A stretch of 64,000 nt of DNA, taken from the NCBI GenBank assembly GCA_944470555.2, contig OX104127.1, positions 161,485,276-161,549,275 of the forward strand, read 5' to 3'. Positions 58,301 to 64,000 of the stretch are shown here, piece after piece. Position numbers and translations under genes: made by a program. The DNA is from Heterobilharzia americana (lineage: Eukaryota > Platyhelminthes > Trematoda > Strigeidida > Schistosomatidae). The notes below the pieces were generated by a model. That model had not been told where the DNA came from and did no database searches. It saw nothing but the letters and a program-made list of their open reading frames with translations. How positions within the stretch are numbered: the first letter of the stretch is position 1; every line of letters begins with the position of its first letter.

Positions 58301-61300
58301 CACTTCACTCACTTGGGGAGTTGCATCAGCTCGAGCTGGTTGGTTGCTGAATAAATTTTAGCTCAGATACAGAAGGGCCTGTTTGGAATTTGCCAACTTG
58401 CGTCACTAAGCGATTACTGGGTTTCGATCATGGACGTCTACGTAGCATTGCTTGCATTTGACGGAATCAGTGTATGAGCGAGTCGATTGATGAGGTTGTA
58501 AAAACCTTCATCGACTGAGATGAGTTGGACATGTACTACGCATGGCGAACCACCGACGTGTCATGCTAAGAGGAATTGGATTAGGCCAGAAGAGGGCTCA
58601 GAGTGGCCAGACCAAGAGCTTGCACTAGTCGATGAGCTGTGTAGGGAGATGCAGACTGCCTTATTCGGATATTTGAAACGGTATGAATGAGTGGTTGAGA
58701 AATATTGGTGAAGTGGCTAAAAATCGGTCGCAGTAGAGCAGATGTATTAACTCCTTAACATGTTCTAAAGCTTGGATATTCGCACTAGTCTTTATCTTCA
58801 GTTTGTTTATTCTCTCACACTACTTCATCGACTCTGATATCATTCATTTTCCATCCACAGGTTCTTTGTATACTACTGTGAGGTGTGGCAACTTGAACCG
58901 ATGCACTTCTGTGTGAGTTTCCACGTTGATTTTGTCAGTTTGTCAGTCAAGGGGGTCGGTGGAAGATTCTCCCTCCATCTGTAGCACGTATTTGGACAAT
59001 GATCATGCTTTGGTTCGAGTATTTGTATATCTGCATTTAAAAAGACGTATGTAAATTCCAGCAACAAGACCGTTGCGAGCGCAACTCAACGAAGTGAATT
59101 TTAAGGCTGCTTTCAGTTAGAAACTGACTAAGCATTTGTCGGAACAGGTCGACATCACTCATTCACAAGAAACCTGGAACCATCTTCAGTCTGCTCTATA
59201 AAATAGCGTTAAAAACCGCAGCTGACTCTCAAGATGTGTTAGGTAACATCATTGAATCTCCTCAGGTTTTTTAGAGTTAGTGGATGCTCGTGAATGCATT
59301 CCTGTAGACACCGAGCACAATGAGAGGTGGAAGCAACTGAAATGTAAACTATCAAAGAGTCTACGCAATGAATGTGAGAATTGAAGATTAAAAGATGGAA
59401 AAAAGAGTGGCGATAGATAGCAATTAACCATTCTTTAGGCTGACCAAGGAATATGGGCAACGAGTTTCAGTGGTTAGTGATATCATAGTGGTGAGAGATG
59501 AGTCTATAATTCAGTCACGGGGAGAAGACTGAAACATTGGATGTAGCACTTCGAGAAACGGTCGAGCTAAATTCAAATTTCTATTTCGTTGCCCGCTATC
59601 CAGGAGGATACTAAATAAATATAGACGGAGGTAAGACCTCAAACTCTTGTAGAAGTTGAGAAGGGTGTAAGTGTGCTGAATGGATGAAGAGTCAGCTGAG
59701 TAAGTACCAGAGGTATTTAAGGATGGCGGTCTGTGATTATTAGTCAGGTCAACTGAGTTATTTGTCAGAGTATGGAAATCAGGTGTGATCTCCTCTGACT
59801 GGTCTCAATCATTGATTATCAGTGTTCAAGAAAGGAGGCACATAAGAGCTGCCTCCGATTCGTTGGACAGAGCTATACCTGGGAATTGTATGTTGCAGAG
59901 AGGGGCGTGCCTGAGAAATTTATTAACATCCTGAACACCTGAAGTAGAGTGAGGGCATACAACCATCTGTCTCGATTGTTCCAAACCAGCAGTGGGGTTA
60001 GGCAGGCAGACAGAGTTGTTGAATTTCCTCATTCCTCTTTAACTTTGCCATCGATGACATTCTTGAGATAGCTCTGAGGGAGGTGCGGGATGGTGGTATA
60101 GATCTACTACCCGTAGAACGGCTATTCGACATTCAGTATGCGGACGATATTGTCATACTGTGGGATAACCCACAGGCTATTCAAATCGCACTTAATCAAT
60201 TGGCGATTAGTGTCAGTAGGCACTGTATGTGCTTTGCAGCATTGAAGTGCAAAGTACTTTCGCAAGATTGGTAGAAGTCTTTGCCTATGCCCACTCTCGG
60301 TGGTAGGTCGTTGAAAGTAATCGAAAAGTTCATATATCTAGGTAGTTGGGTGTGTACTAGTGGAGGTTTGAGTGATGAAATTTGTGACCGCATATCGAAA
60401 GCTAGAGTCACTTACGTCAATCTGGGTCACCTTTGCCGCAGTTGCGATGTAAGTCTGAACTGGACATGTGTTACGCATGTCGTCCCAACGGCTTTCACAC
60501 CGTTCATTGTCTGCTATTCCTGGGACTAGATGGAAGAAGCTGAGGGGTGGTCAGTGTATGATGTGGCGCCGTAGGATGAAAGATAGTTGTATCAGATTAG
60601 CATGTATTAGTGCATCGCGACTCTCTGGATGGAGTTCGAGAGGTCACGCACCTCAGTGTCTTGAGACGTTATCAAATATAGCTCAGAATCGAAACCAGCG
60701 GTGGTCATGATGTAGCTTCCTTCTATCTTCCACTACTAAAGAGTAATGAATGTTTTGTTTTGAATGTATCCTACCGGACTGCCCTTCTTATCGTTCTATT
60801 CTTGTGTTTTTCTTTCTATCCATTTCCCTTCGCTTTATATCTTCAAAATGTTATATTACTCTGTGTGGCGCATTTGTTGGTGCCCTTGTTGTACGATGTT
60901 TGTGCTCTAATAACCATAATCATCATCACAATAATGATAATAATGATAATCAAGGCACTATGGTAGCACGTGCATAATCCAGGCCCACCGAACAGATCAT
61001 AGGTATCTCATATCATTTTAATTGTTAACTTGTAGTGTAAAAAACTGGTTTCTTCCAGAGTATGTATTTGATTTTCTGGAGAACTTTTTTCTTTTCTTAA
61101 ACTAATGAAAATAGTATCTAAGATGGAAATGTGCAACATGTATATGTGTTTGAATTTATTGGTAGGATTACTCAATTCGGTTTTCTAGATCGAATGTTTC
61201 ATCAAAGTCAAATGTTTTCAATATATAGTTAGCTGGTTATTATCAGAAGTTTCGTGTCAATAGCTTTTATTTAATGCGTATTTGATGTAGCGATTTTCCT

Positions 61301-62287
61301 TTTGTCAGGTGTCACTTATGTGCACCCCCCCCATTGCCTTTTGTTCAGTAGAGATTCTTCTTGTTACTGAAGTTTCCGTTTCCCACCCGTTGGCTGAATT
61401 GTACTGTGCTCTCAATGAGACCTGACAATTCTAGGTTGGATATCTAGTGAGATCGTGGATGGGCACTGTGAAATCAATAAATGTCAACAATCTTCTATAG
61501 TGAATATTCAGTATTTTATTTGGTTACTTCTTCATATTGTTTTCAAGCATGAAATCAGAATGTCCTTAGATGAATATTGTTTTTCTTTCAGGCATCTAGT
61601 CGTCGATATGCTGAAATACAATCACGTTTTTCTGATCCACATTCATGTCAGTTATGTGCTACTGGTTTTAATTGTGACACTAGGAACTTGACGTCTCCAG
61701 GACAATCTTCAGGATTTTATTGTGTATCACCTCAGCATTGTGACAGCCCACAGTTGTATTGGTTAAATGGTGTTTCAGATCATACTGTTTGTAGTTTTGC
61801 GAATGGGAGCATTATCACTACCTGTTCATCTGATAATATCACCAATCTATCTGTACCTTTTTGTTCGGTTTCTATGAACCAGGAGTTAACTAATTCACCA
61901 TATTTTACATCGTTTTCAAATCGACGTCAGCCAAAACCGAATATTAATCATTCCTTGGACAGTAGTACAAAGGACAACTCAAGTCGAAGATCAGTTAGCA
62001 GTTCCCCGTCACGCCTACTATCATCTCAAAAATCTATGTCTGTTTCCTTAAATACGAATACTAGTGATTGTCAGATAACCGAACTTCTTTTTCGTACTCG
62101 TGATGACGACTATTCATCCTCTTCTTCCTCATCTCCTTCATGCTTGTCTTCAATGAACATGGAAAGTTTTGAATTGACTACAGTTTCGCCGTCTTGTAGT
62201 CATATGGTTATTGCTTTCCGGTATCTTCTACCTCAACTGTTACTTCTGCCTAATTTTCAGTTGCTTCTGTTGGTTGATCATATACAG
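45716..62287 (+). CDS. Multi-exon host gene of unrecognised family (partial model, seven exons)
   Basis: Proposed exons: 45716-46101, 46134-46214, 46246-46305, 48446-48847, 48972-49227, 56567-56728 and 61592-62287. All join in phase 0. The donors are GTAAAA, GTAATG, GTAAGT, GTAAGT, GTAGTC, GTAAGG and GTATTT. Introns grow from 32 and 31 nt to 2.1 kb, 124 nt, 7.3 kb and 4.9 kb; the large ones are filled with LINE copies. The protein (about 680 residues here) looks mainly helical in exons 1-6, and the last exon is Cys-containing then Ser/Asn-rich. I see no signal peptide, catalytic motif or named domain. Two exons each need a one-base change in a T-run to stay open (45745-45747 and 49002-49005), so the locus is either a gene with assembly errors or a decaying gene. 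Start, upstream exons and the true end are not found. Confidence 0.65.
46940..48260 (-). mobile_element. SR2-like RTE LINE, 3' 1.3 kb, degraded, in an intron
   Basis: The minus strand runs from LIKALYFNSCSQAKPYGELS (about 48160-48050) through the catalytic YADNIVLL-like box (about 47905) and the LGS thumb region to the family 3' UTR near 46960. It is interrupted by stops, including one right after the VDKM sequence. Block 47690-48026 is nearly identical, inverted, to 57997-58333 although the flanks of the two copies differ much more. It lies within the intron between exons c and d of the unknown gene. Confidence 0.8.
48446..48847 (+). CDS. Unknown gene, exon d (134 codons)
   Basis: The acceptor CATTCGACTTTTTCAG is strong, and the donor ATA|GTAAGT is consensus-like. 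Both ends are phase 0. The encoded segment starts HIFSLFGTPKQSKSPVYYSL and contains AKEIQYLLRSSVQHLGIVVR and SAAQYLLESVKSAQLVFDRA. It is predicted to be largely helical. The next intron is 124 nt (48848-48971). Confidence 0.75.
48972..49227 (+). CDS. Unknown gene, exon e, frame broken by one base
   Basis: After the acceptor TTTGTTTCGCAG the phase-0 reading DEDNCLVSCTF meets TGA at 49005. Dropping one T from the TTTT run at 49002-49005 continues as ELCSWTSHHENRRLHQDLLH, then ISEAFLSWMNIHVAYLPIL, to DPFL at the donor (TTTTTG|GTAGTC). The exon is 256 nt, one more than 85 codons, so a single extra base explains both the stop and the phase. Confidence 0.65.
49230..50265. other. Start of the 7.3-kb intron, nothing recognised
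   Basis: T-rich intronic sequence without supported genes or clear repeats before the SR2-like cluster. Confidence 0.35.
50270..50606 (+). mobile_element. Old SR2-like RTE LINE relic, left part (split by a younger copy)
   Basis: Shows remnants of ENQAGFRPGC (50287-50320), LILDLKLAFDSVDRK-L (50395-50440) and a TFGIRFALVKCKMML-like thumb region (50555-50600). The same relic resumes at 54591. The younger full-length element is inserted between, with a 12-bp target-site duplication. Confidence 0.75.
50607..50618. repeat. Target-site duplication, left copy
   Basis: GCATAGGCATTT, identical to 54579-54590, directly before the 5' end of the full-length SR2-like element. Confidence 0.85.
50619..54578 (+). 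mobile_element. Full-length SR2-like RTE non-LTR retrotransposon (3.96 kb)
   Basis: Bounded by a 12-bp duplication (GCATAGGCATTT). It has a 5' UTR of about 320 bp, one long endonuclease-reverse transcriptase frame, a short 3' UTR and a terminal (ATG/GAT)n repeat (about 54550-54579), the typical ending of RTE elements. The length fits the roughly 3.9 kb I recall for SR2. The open frame and the perfect duplication suggest a recent insertion. It sits in the 7.3-kb intron of the unknown gene in the sense orientation, inside an older member of its own family. Confidence 0.9.
50943..54371 (+). CDS. RTE-type endonuclease-reverse transcriptase (SR2-like), open reading frame
   Basis: The open frame runs from just after a TAA (50940-50942) to TAA at 54371, about 1142 codons. 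Taking the TTG at 51426 as residue 1, APE-endonuclease boxes are: FNVRTLRQIG (Asn at 51387, before residue 1), CETRI (Glu 17), VISAYAPTD (104-112), AGDLNAQVG (142-150), IDHI (214) and DSDHALVR (239). RT boxes are: GRAAGPDGLPAEVY (473-486), NHRGISLTN, NQAGFRPGRGCIDQ, FLDLKAAFDSVDRE (601), SSGVRQGCPLSPFLFN (657) and LEYADDIVLL (702, catalytic YADD at 704). A C-terminal RLRWLGHVLRMPSH region follows, as in related elements. It nicks target DNA and copies its RNA in place. The first in-frame ATG (51453) comes after the essential Asn, so the true start is uncertain: non-AUG, lost, or upstream via another frame. Confidence 0.93.
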   Translation, partial: HTPPRPTVCRAGGVGSLVVSFRSSGPKNTKIQNNHTQKAGCDRPQADVRWALRSHKSLSGTLRRNSLPRCGQPGSVNRPHNSVSTQVSSDCYPPPPSLPSNLPSRLLINDAASSSISPTSAAFDNDLSPQNSVPGLLKPRSKLHIGAFNVRTLRQIGQQASLAKTLATRGMDVCCVCETRIQDPSVVIHLTSPDQSGESAKFTLRVSGDSIASSRGLAGVGIALSTRAENSLLDWIPVDSRLCAMRLNGTVRTKRNSETRRCLFVISAYAPTDCSSDEVKDEFYHKLSNLLSKAKRSDVVVVAGDLNAQVGRLSEAERHLGGTFGIPAERTDNGDRLLQLCSDNRLFLASTNFRHKERHCLTWRPPSSTQRWTQIDHIAISHRWRGSVEDCRSFWSTCLDSDHALVRARICLRLNGRRKNLATKPLRVLLDNENTKAVFSEKLARQLSEQKTVTHPEEAWCHLQSTVKAALETVADSKIMAKKSQWISAASSKLMDARECIPAGSEYNEERAQLKNKLTKSLRNDREQWWAAKAKEMEKAAAIGNSRQLFRLIKETGGKWSTTVSEVIAEKDGSAIHSQGRRLGRWAEHFEEQFNWPPATIALPAIQSDPEWDIETGPPTLEEVEKAVGSLKRGRAAGPDGLPAEVYKNGGRVLLVRLTEVLASIWESNTIPSDWSKSLIIPVFKKGEKSSCDNHRGISLTNIVSKILSSIILRRLSGAREQQARENQAGFRPGRGCIDQIFTLRQVLEHRHAYRRPTIAVFLDLKAAFDSVDREVLWQCLSLKGVPSKYITLLKALYSNTCGHVRAYGELSRELYSSSGVRQGCPLSPFLFNFIIDILMEVSLSSPNYKDVDRITGEFSLDLEYADDIVLLGEDADKMQSLLNTLSGNLRMFGMRFSPPKCKFLLQDWSSAVPRLTIESEVVECVDHFTYLGSRINSGGLVADEISARIQKARLAFANLRHLWRRRDIRLSIKGRVYCTAVRSVLLYGCETWPLKVEDMRRLQVFDHRCLRSIGRIPWCHHVSNAEVRCRVLGRRGKSVDEVVNLHRLRWLGHVLRMPSHRLPRHTMLAEVGSGWKKARGGQTKTWHQCMKSLTVGLSHVGRCRLGGWGPRDKRNQWLETLGDMAQNRSQWRRCIHTLSSS
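54546..54579. repeat. (GAT)n 3'-terminal microsatellite of the SR2-like element
   Basis: GATAATGATGATGATGATGA-type run ending exactly at the right target-site duplication. RTE elements end in such short repeats instead of poly(A). Confidence 0.9.
54579..54590. repeat. Target-site duplication, right copy
   Basis: GCATAGGCATTT, identical to 50607-50618. Confidence 0.85.
54591..55250 (+). mobile_element. Old SR2-like RTE LINE relic, right part
   Basis: Continues the relic from 50606: MVQCVDHFNSYMR (for VECVDHFTYLGSR), then scattered matches to the thumb. Later, GAAGTTGTGAACCTTTACTA and ACTAAGACGATTGAGACG correspond to VDEVVNLHRLRWLGH. It ends near ACACCACCAATCCATGAGG. Heavily mutated. Confidence 0.7.
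55255..55915. other. Intronic spacer, nothing recognised
   Basis: AT-rich, with T-rich tracts. No supported gene. Confidence 0.35.
55921..56294. mobile_element. TIR-bounded non-autonomous element with tRNA-like core (374 bp)
   Basis: Left arm 55921-55987 and right arm 56228-56294 are reverse complements over 67 nt with about three mismatches (outer end TTTAGAAGTA, inner end GGGAGCACTGGA). Between them, on the minus strand, lies a tRNA-like stretch: A-box-like TAGTGGCTGAATGCTTAACG (about 56085-56106) and B-box-like CCTGAGTTCCATCC (about 56046-56059). No open frame. It lies 270 bp upstream of exon f. The combination resembles a MITE that captured a SINE head, or a SINE inserted in a MITE. Confidence 0.8.
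56567..56728 (+). CDS. Unknown gene, exon f (54 codons)
   Basis: Acceptor TACATTTTAG, donor AAT|GTAAGG, phase 0 on both ends. It reads ESAEDETFYTFAHYSSALFS, SDCREWINSLAQIPHIMRTL, then ANEFQKILHITLAN. Isolated between two LINE-rich introns. The clean frame and consensus splice sites support it. Confidence 0.75.
56730..57145. other. Intronic spacer, nothing recognised
   Basis: AT-rich. No gene or clear repeat seen. Confidence 0.35.
57150..58890 (+). mobile_element. SR2-like RTE LINE relic with internal deletion
   Basis: 57150-57530 parallels the endonuclease N-terminus of the intact copy (51300-51690). At about 57535 it jumps to the RT region: NHLGISLTNIVSKIL-like, GENYVGLRLGRGYIDRIFTL, FLDLKLAFDSVV, GCPLSPFLSNFIMDL, LEYADNIVLL. 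It runs on through the C-terminal region to the 3' UTR near 58890. Stops and shifts are frequent. Block 57997-58333 is nearly identical to the inverted copy at 47690-48026, including a TAG stop after VDKM. Confidence 0.8.
58900..60720 (+). mobile_element. Chimeric RTE relic: SR2-like endonuclease part, SR3/Perere-3-like RT part
   Basis: 58960-59830 follows the SR2-like protein (CSTYLDNDHALVRV, VDARECIPVDTEHNE, SKSLRNECEN, LPAIQEDTK). From about 59840 the sequence matches a different RTE family: RGVPEKFINIL, GGIDLLPVERLFDIQYADDI, VILWDNPQAIQIALNQLAIS, LGSWVCTSGGLSDEICDRIS, then LRMSSQRLSHRSL and QCLETLSNIAQNRNQ at the end. The second set is what I recall for SR3/Perere-3-type elements. Many stops; inactive. 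Confidence 0.7.
60725..61590. other. Intronic spacer before exon g, nothing recognised
   Basis: Includes a short AAT/ATAATG-rich tract at about 60910-60955, probably the 3' repeat tail of the preceding RTE relic. A C9 run occurs at about 61326-61331 with neighbours. Confidence 0.35.
61592..62287 (+). CDS. Unknown gene, exon g (232 codons, Ser/Asn-rich)
   Basis: Acceptor TTGTTTTTCTTTCAG, donor CAG|GTATTT, phase 0. It begins ASSRRYAEIQSRFSDPHSCQ and has several cysteines in its first 60 residues (CQLCATGFNC, YCVSPQHC) without a recognisable zinc-finger spacing. A polar Ser/Asn-rich stretch (SSSSSSPSCLSS near the end) follows, then a hydrophobic segment YLLPQLLLLPNFQLLLLVD. The 3' third is duplicated at 28614-28960. 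Confidence 0.75.
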
Positions 62288-63335
62288 GTATTTCAGTGTT
62301 TCTTTTATTGTTACAAATAGAAATGCAAACTTTTCATTAATATTATGAAAGATGTACTTCTTCGATTATTAGCAGTTGTGTAGTCTAGATAGTTTCTAGG
62401 CTGGTTCTCAGCTACTCTGAAGACTGTAACGTTCACTTTGAATGCTATATTACACGTTATATATTTTCACTGGATTGTTTGTTGACTAGTTGAGAATGTT
62501 TTGATGACTTCTCTGGGATATTTCAAGCAAGTGAATAGATATTTTCAATTTCATGCAACTCCAATAACTTTCAATTCATTTAGTATTCTTGAAGTCTTAT
62601 TGTGGTTCGCTATGTAGAGACTAATCTGCATAGAATTTGGTATAGAAGTATGTTGACTCTACTTCTGAAAAAAGAAGTGAACAGAAATATCATGATGTTT
62701 AAATCAACAGGAAGGATGTGAAACATGTTAAGATAAGTAAATGTTGATGATTAAGAAATTCGAAATTTCGTCAATAATCGGGTGAACATATTTGCACTGT
62801 TGTGATCAACTTTGATTTAGGATGACAAATCTATTTATAACTGTTGGTTCTTAACAGTTTGTAGACGACAACCAGTTGCCTAGACTTTCTTCCATACTGA
62901 AATCAAAGATTAGCAACTTTATGGATTAATACAATGTTTCGGATGGCTTTAACAAAGAAGAGTTTCAGTTTAGTAAACATCGAAAAAGCAAGACAGGCCT
63001 TCCTGCATTAATTTGAAGTCAGTGTGGAGATCTACTGCTTTCCATTGCACTCAGCATAAAGCGTGAACAACATCTGGATTTTCAAAACCAGCGTCAGTCA
63101 AGTCAGTGCTTCTATGTGGATGGTTGAGAGAATTGGCGCATTATTGAAAAGCATTTCCAACAAACTACAGATATTCATCAAATCAACAGCTGCCAGCTAC
63201 GCTCTCTCGATACTGAAGATGAGATGGTTAGAATAATAAGAATCAGCAACAAGGAACTCACTGTGGCTGGCAACAAACCAACCAAGAACCCATCGCCGAA
63301 CAACTATGCACTGGAAGGAAGTGGAGATGAATTGG
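62074..63335 (+). repeat. Segmental duplication, copy 2 (original context)
   Basis: Comprises the 3' third of exon g, the following intron start and part of a second-family RTE fragment. It matches 28614-29955 in direct orientation. This copy has the intact exon, so it is probably the source. Confidence 0.9.
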
Positions 63336-63560
63336 ATTGGATTGGTCAGGTCGTCGAGTGAAGGCGAAAGGGGAAACGACGAGTTGGGAGTCTGAGGTGA
63401 GGGTGACATGCAGGAGATCGTATGAGGAAGAACTGAAAGCTTGTGGGCAGTCGTGGATTCAGGTTGAAAAGACTTCAGAGAAGAGAGTGAAATAGTGAAG
63501 TGCTATAGAAACCTTATATTTCACTAGGAATCCAAGCGACAAATAATAATAATAAACACC
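62990..63560 (+). mobile_element. RTE-like LINE (second family), 3' fragment
   Basis: GTGTGGAGATCTACTGCTTT, AACAAGGAACTCACT and GGAGATGAATTGGATTGGAT, then CACTAGGAATCCAAGCGACA with an (AATA)n tail at about 63541-63556, match the family 3' end. 5'-truncated and frame-broken. Confidence 0.75.
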
Positions 63561-63870
63561 GCAAATCGGGGTAGGCGACTGATCAGTATGCATATCGTAT
63601 GCTCGAGCTATCTAAGTCGAAAACATGTGACTGTCACATGTTTCTAGCATTAACAAACATAGTTCACAGTTGCAGAGTGAAAAGGAATGATCTACTGCAT
63701 AATATACTCGTTGGTGTTAGTGACGGTTCAGATTGGGAATCGCTAGACGGCCTTCTTGTACTTTCAGTGAGATTTCATTAAAGAAAGGTTCGTTAAGGTT
63801 CTTGAGACTTTATAGATAAGCGAATTAAACTATGCATTTGACTATATCACTCCATAAACTTAAACCAGAG

Positions 63871-63954
63871 ATTAGTACAGAACAGCTGTGCATCATCAAA
63901 GCATTTTGTCGATATTATTGTTCTGAGAAATCAGAGTTAAATCGAGTCTGTTGT
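63871..63954 (+). CDS. Possible further exon of the unknown gene (28 codons)
   Basis: Open in phase 0, ISTEQLCIIKAFCRYYCSEK then SELNRVCC, ending at a good donor (TGT|GTGAGT). The acceptor (CCAGAG) is weak, with no clear pyrimidine tract. It fits the all-phase-0 pattern of the upstream exons but is weaker evidence than they are. Confidence 0.3.
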
Positions 63955-64000
63955 GTGAGTACATAAGTAACAGTTAGATAAGAATAGTCAATACTTTTGA

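Noticed and set aside
1..64000. CRISPR arrays, bacterial operons, prophage or toxin systems
   Set aside because: No spaced short repeats, Shine-Dalgarno-organised gene strings or such proteins; the window is clearly eukaryotic.

Overview
The window looks like nuclear DNA of a blood fluke (Schistosoma or a close trematode relative). Three things point there. Protein genes have very small introns (31-38 nt) alongside multi-kilobase, transposon-filled ones. There is a tRNA-like SINE carrying a hammerhead-type ribozyme motif of the schistosome Sm-alpha kind at about 24.2-24.4 kb. The repeats are a typical schistosome mix of RTE-like LINEs (SR2-like, SR3/Perere-3-like and a third group), CR1-like LINEs (SR1-like) and Penelope-like elements with GIY-YIG endonuclease. 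Species cannot be fixed by eye. Family names are recalled from knowledge of these groups, not from a search.

Host genes are few. (1) A complete four-exon DnaJ type I (DNAJA-like) co-chaperone lies at 5016-6324 (+), with introns of 33, 35 and 38 nt, four zinc-binding cysteine pairs and a C-terminal CaaX box. (2) A larger plus-strand gene of unrecognised family has at least seven exons between 45716 and 62287, all joined in phase 0. Its first mapped introns are 32 and 31 nt; the later ones are 2.1, 7.3 and 4.9 kb and hold most of the SR2-like LINE copies. Two T-runs in its exons break the frame by one base each. (3) A terminal exon of a minus-strand gene with two PPPLPP motifs lies at 24652-24923.

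Layout: 1-1.85 kb CR1-like LINE 3' part; 5.0-6.46 kb DnaJ gene; 9.3-12.3 kb minus-strand SR2-like and Penelope relics; 14.7-23.8 kb relics of a second RTE-like family with a rearranged middle, inverted duplicates and two long AT microsatellites; 24.06-24.4 kb hairpin plus hammerhead SINE; 25.4 and 30.1-31 kb Penelope-like relics; 28.6-29.96 kb a second copy of the last mapped exon of gene 2 with its downstream intron; 32.4-42.9 kb CR1-like relics on both strands; 43.3 kb foldback element; 45.7-64 kb gene 2, with a full-length SR2-like LINE (50619-54578, 12-bp target-site duplication) nested in an older copy of its own family, and a TIR-bounded element with a tRNA-like core at 55921-56294.

Most of the sequence is transposon relics and AT-rich spacer. 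The less expected signals are small structured elements (a hammerhead SINE with a mutated core, two copies of a foldback element, a hairpin with 41-nt arms, a TIR/tRNA-like composite) and equal-length inverted blocks that look like gene conversion between LINE copies. No operon-like or clearly new enzymatic system was found.
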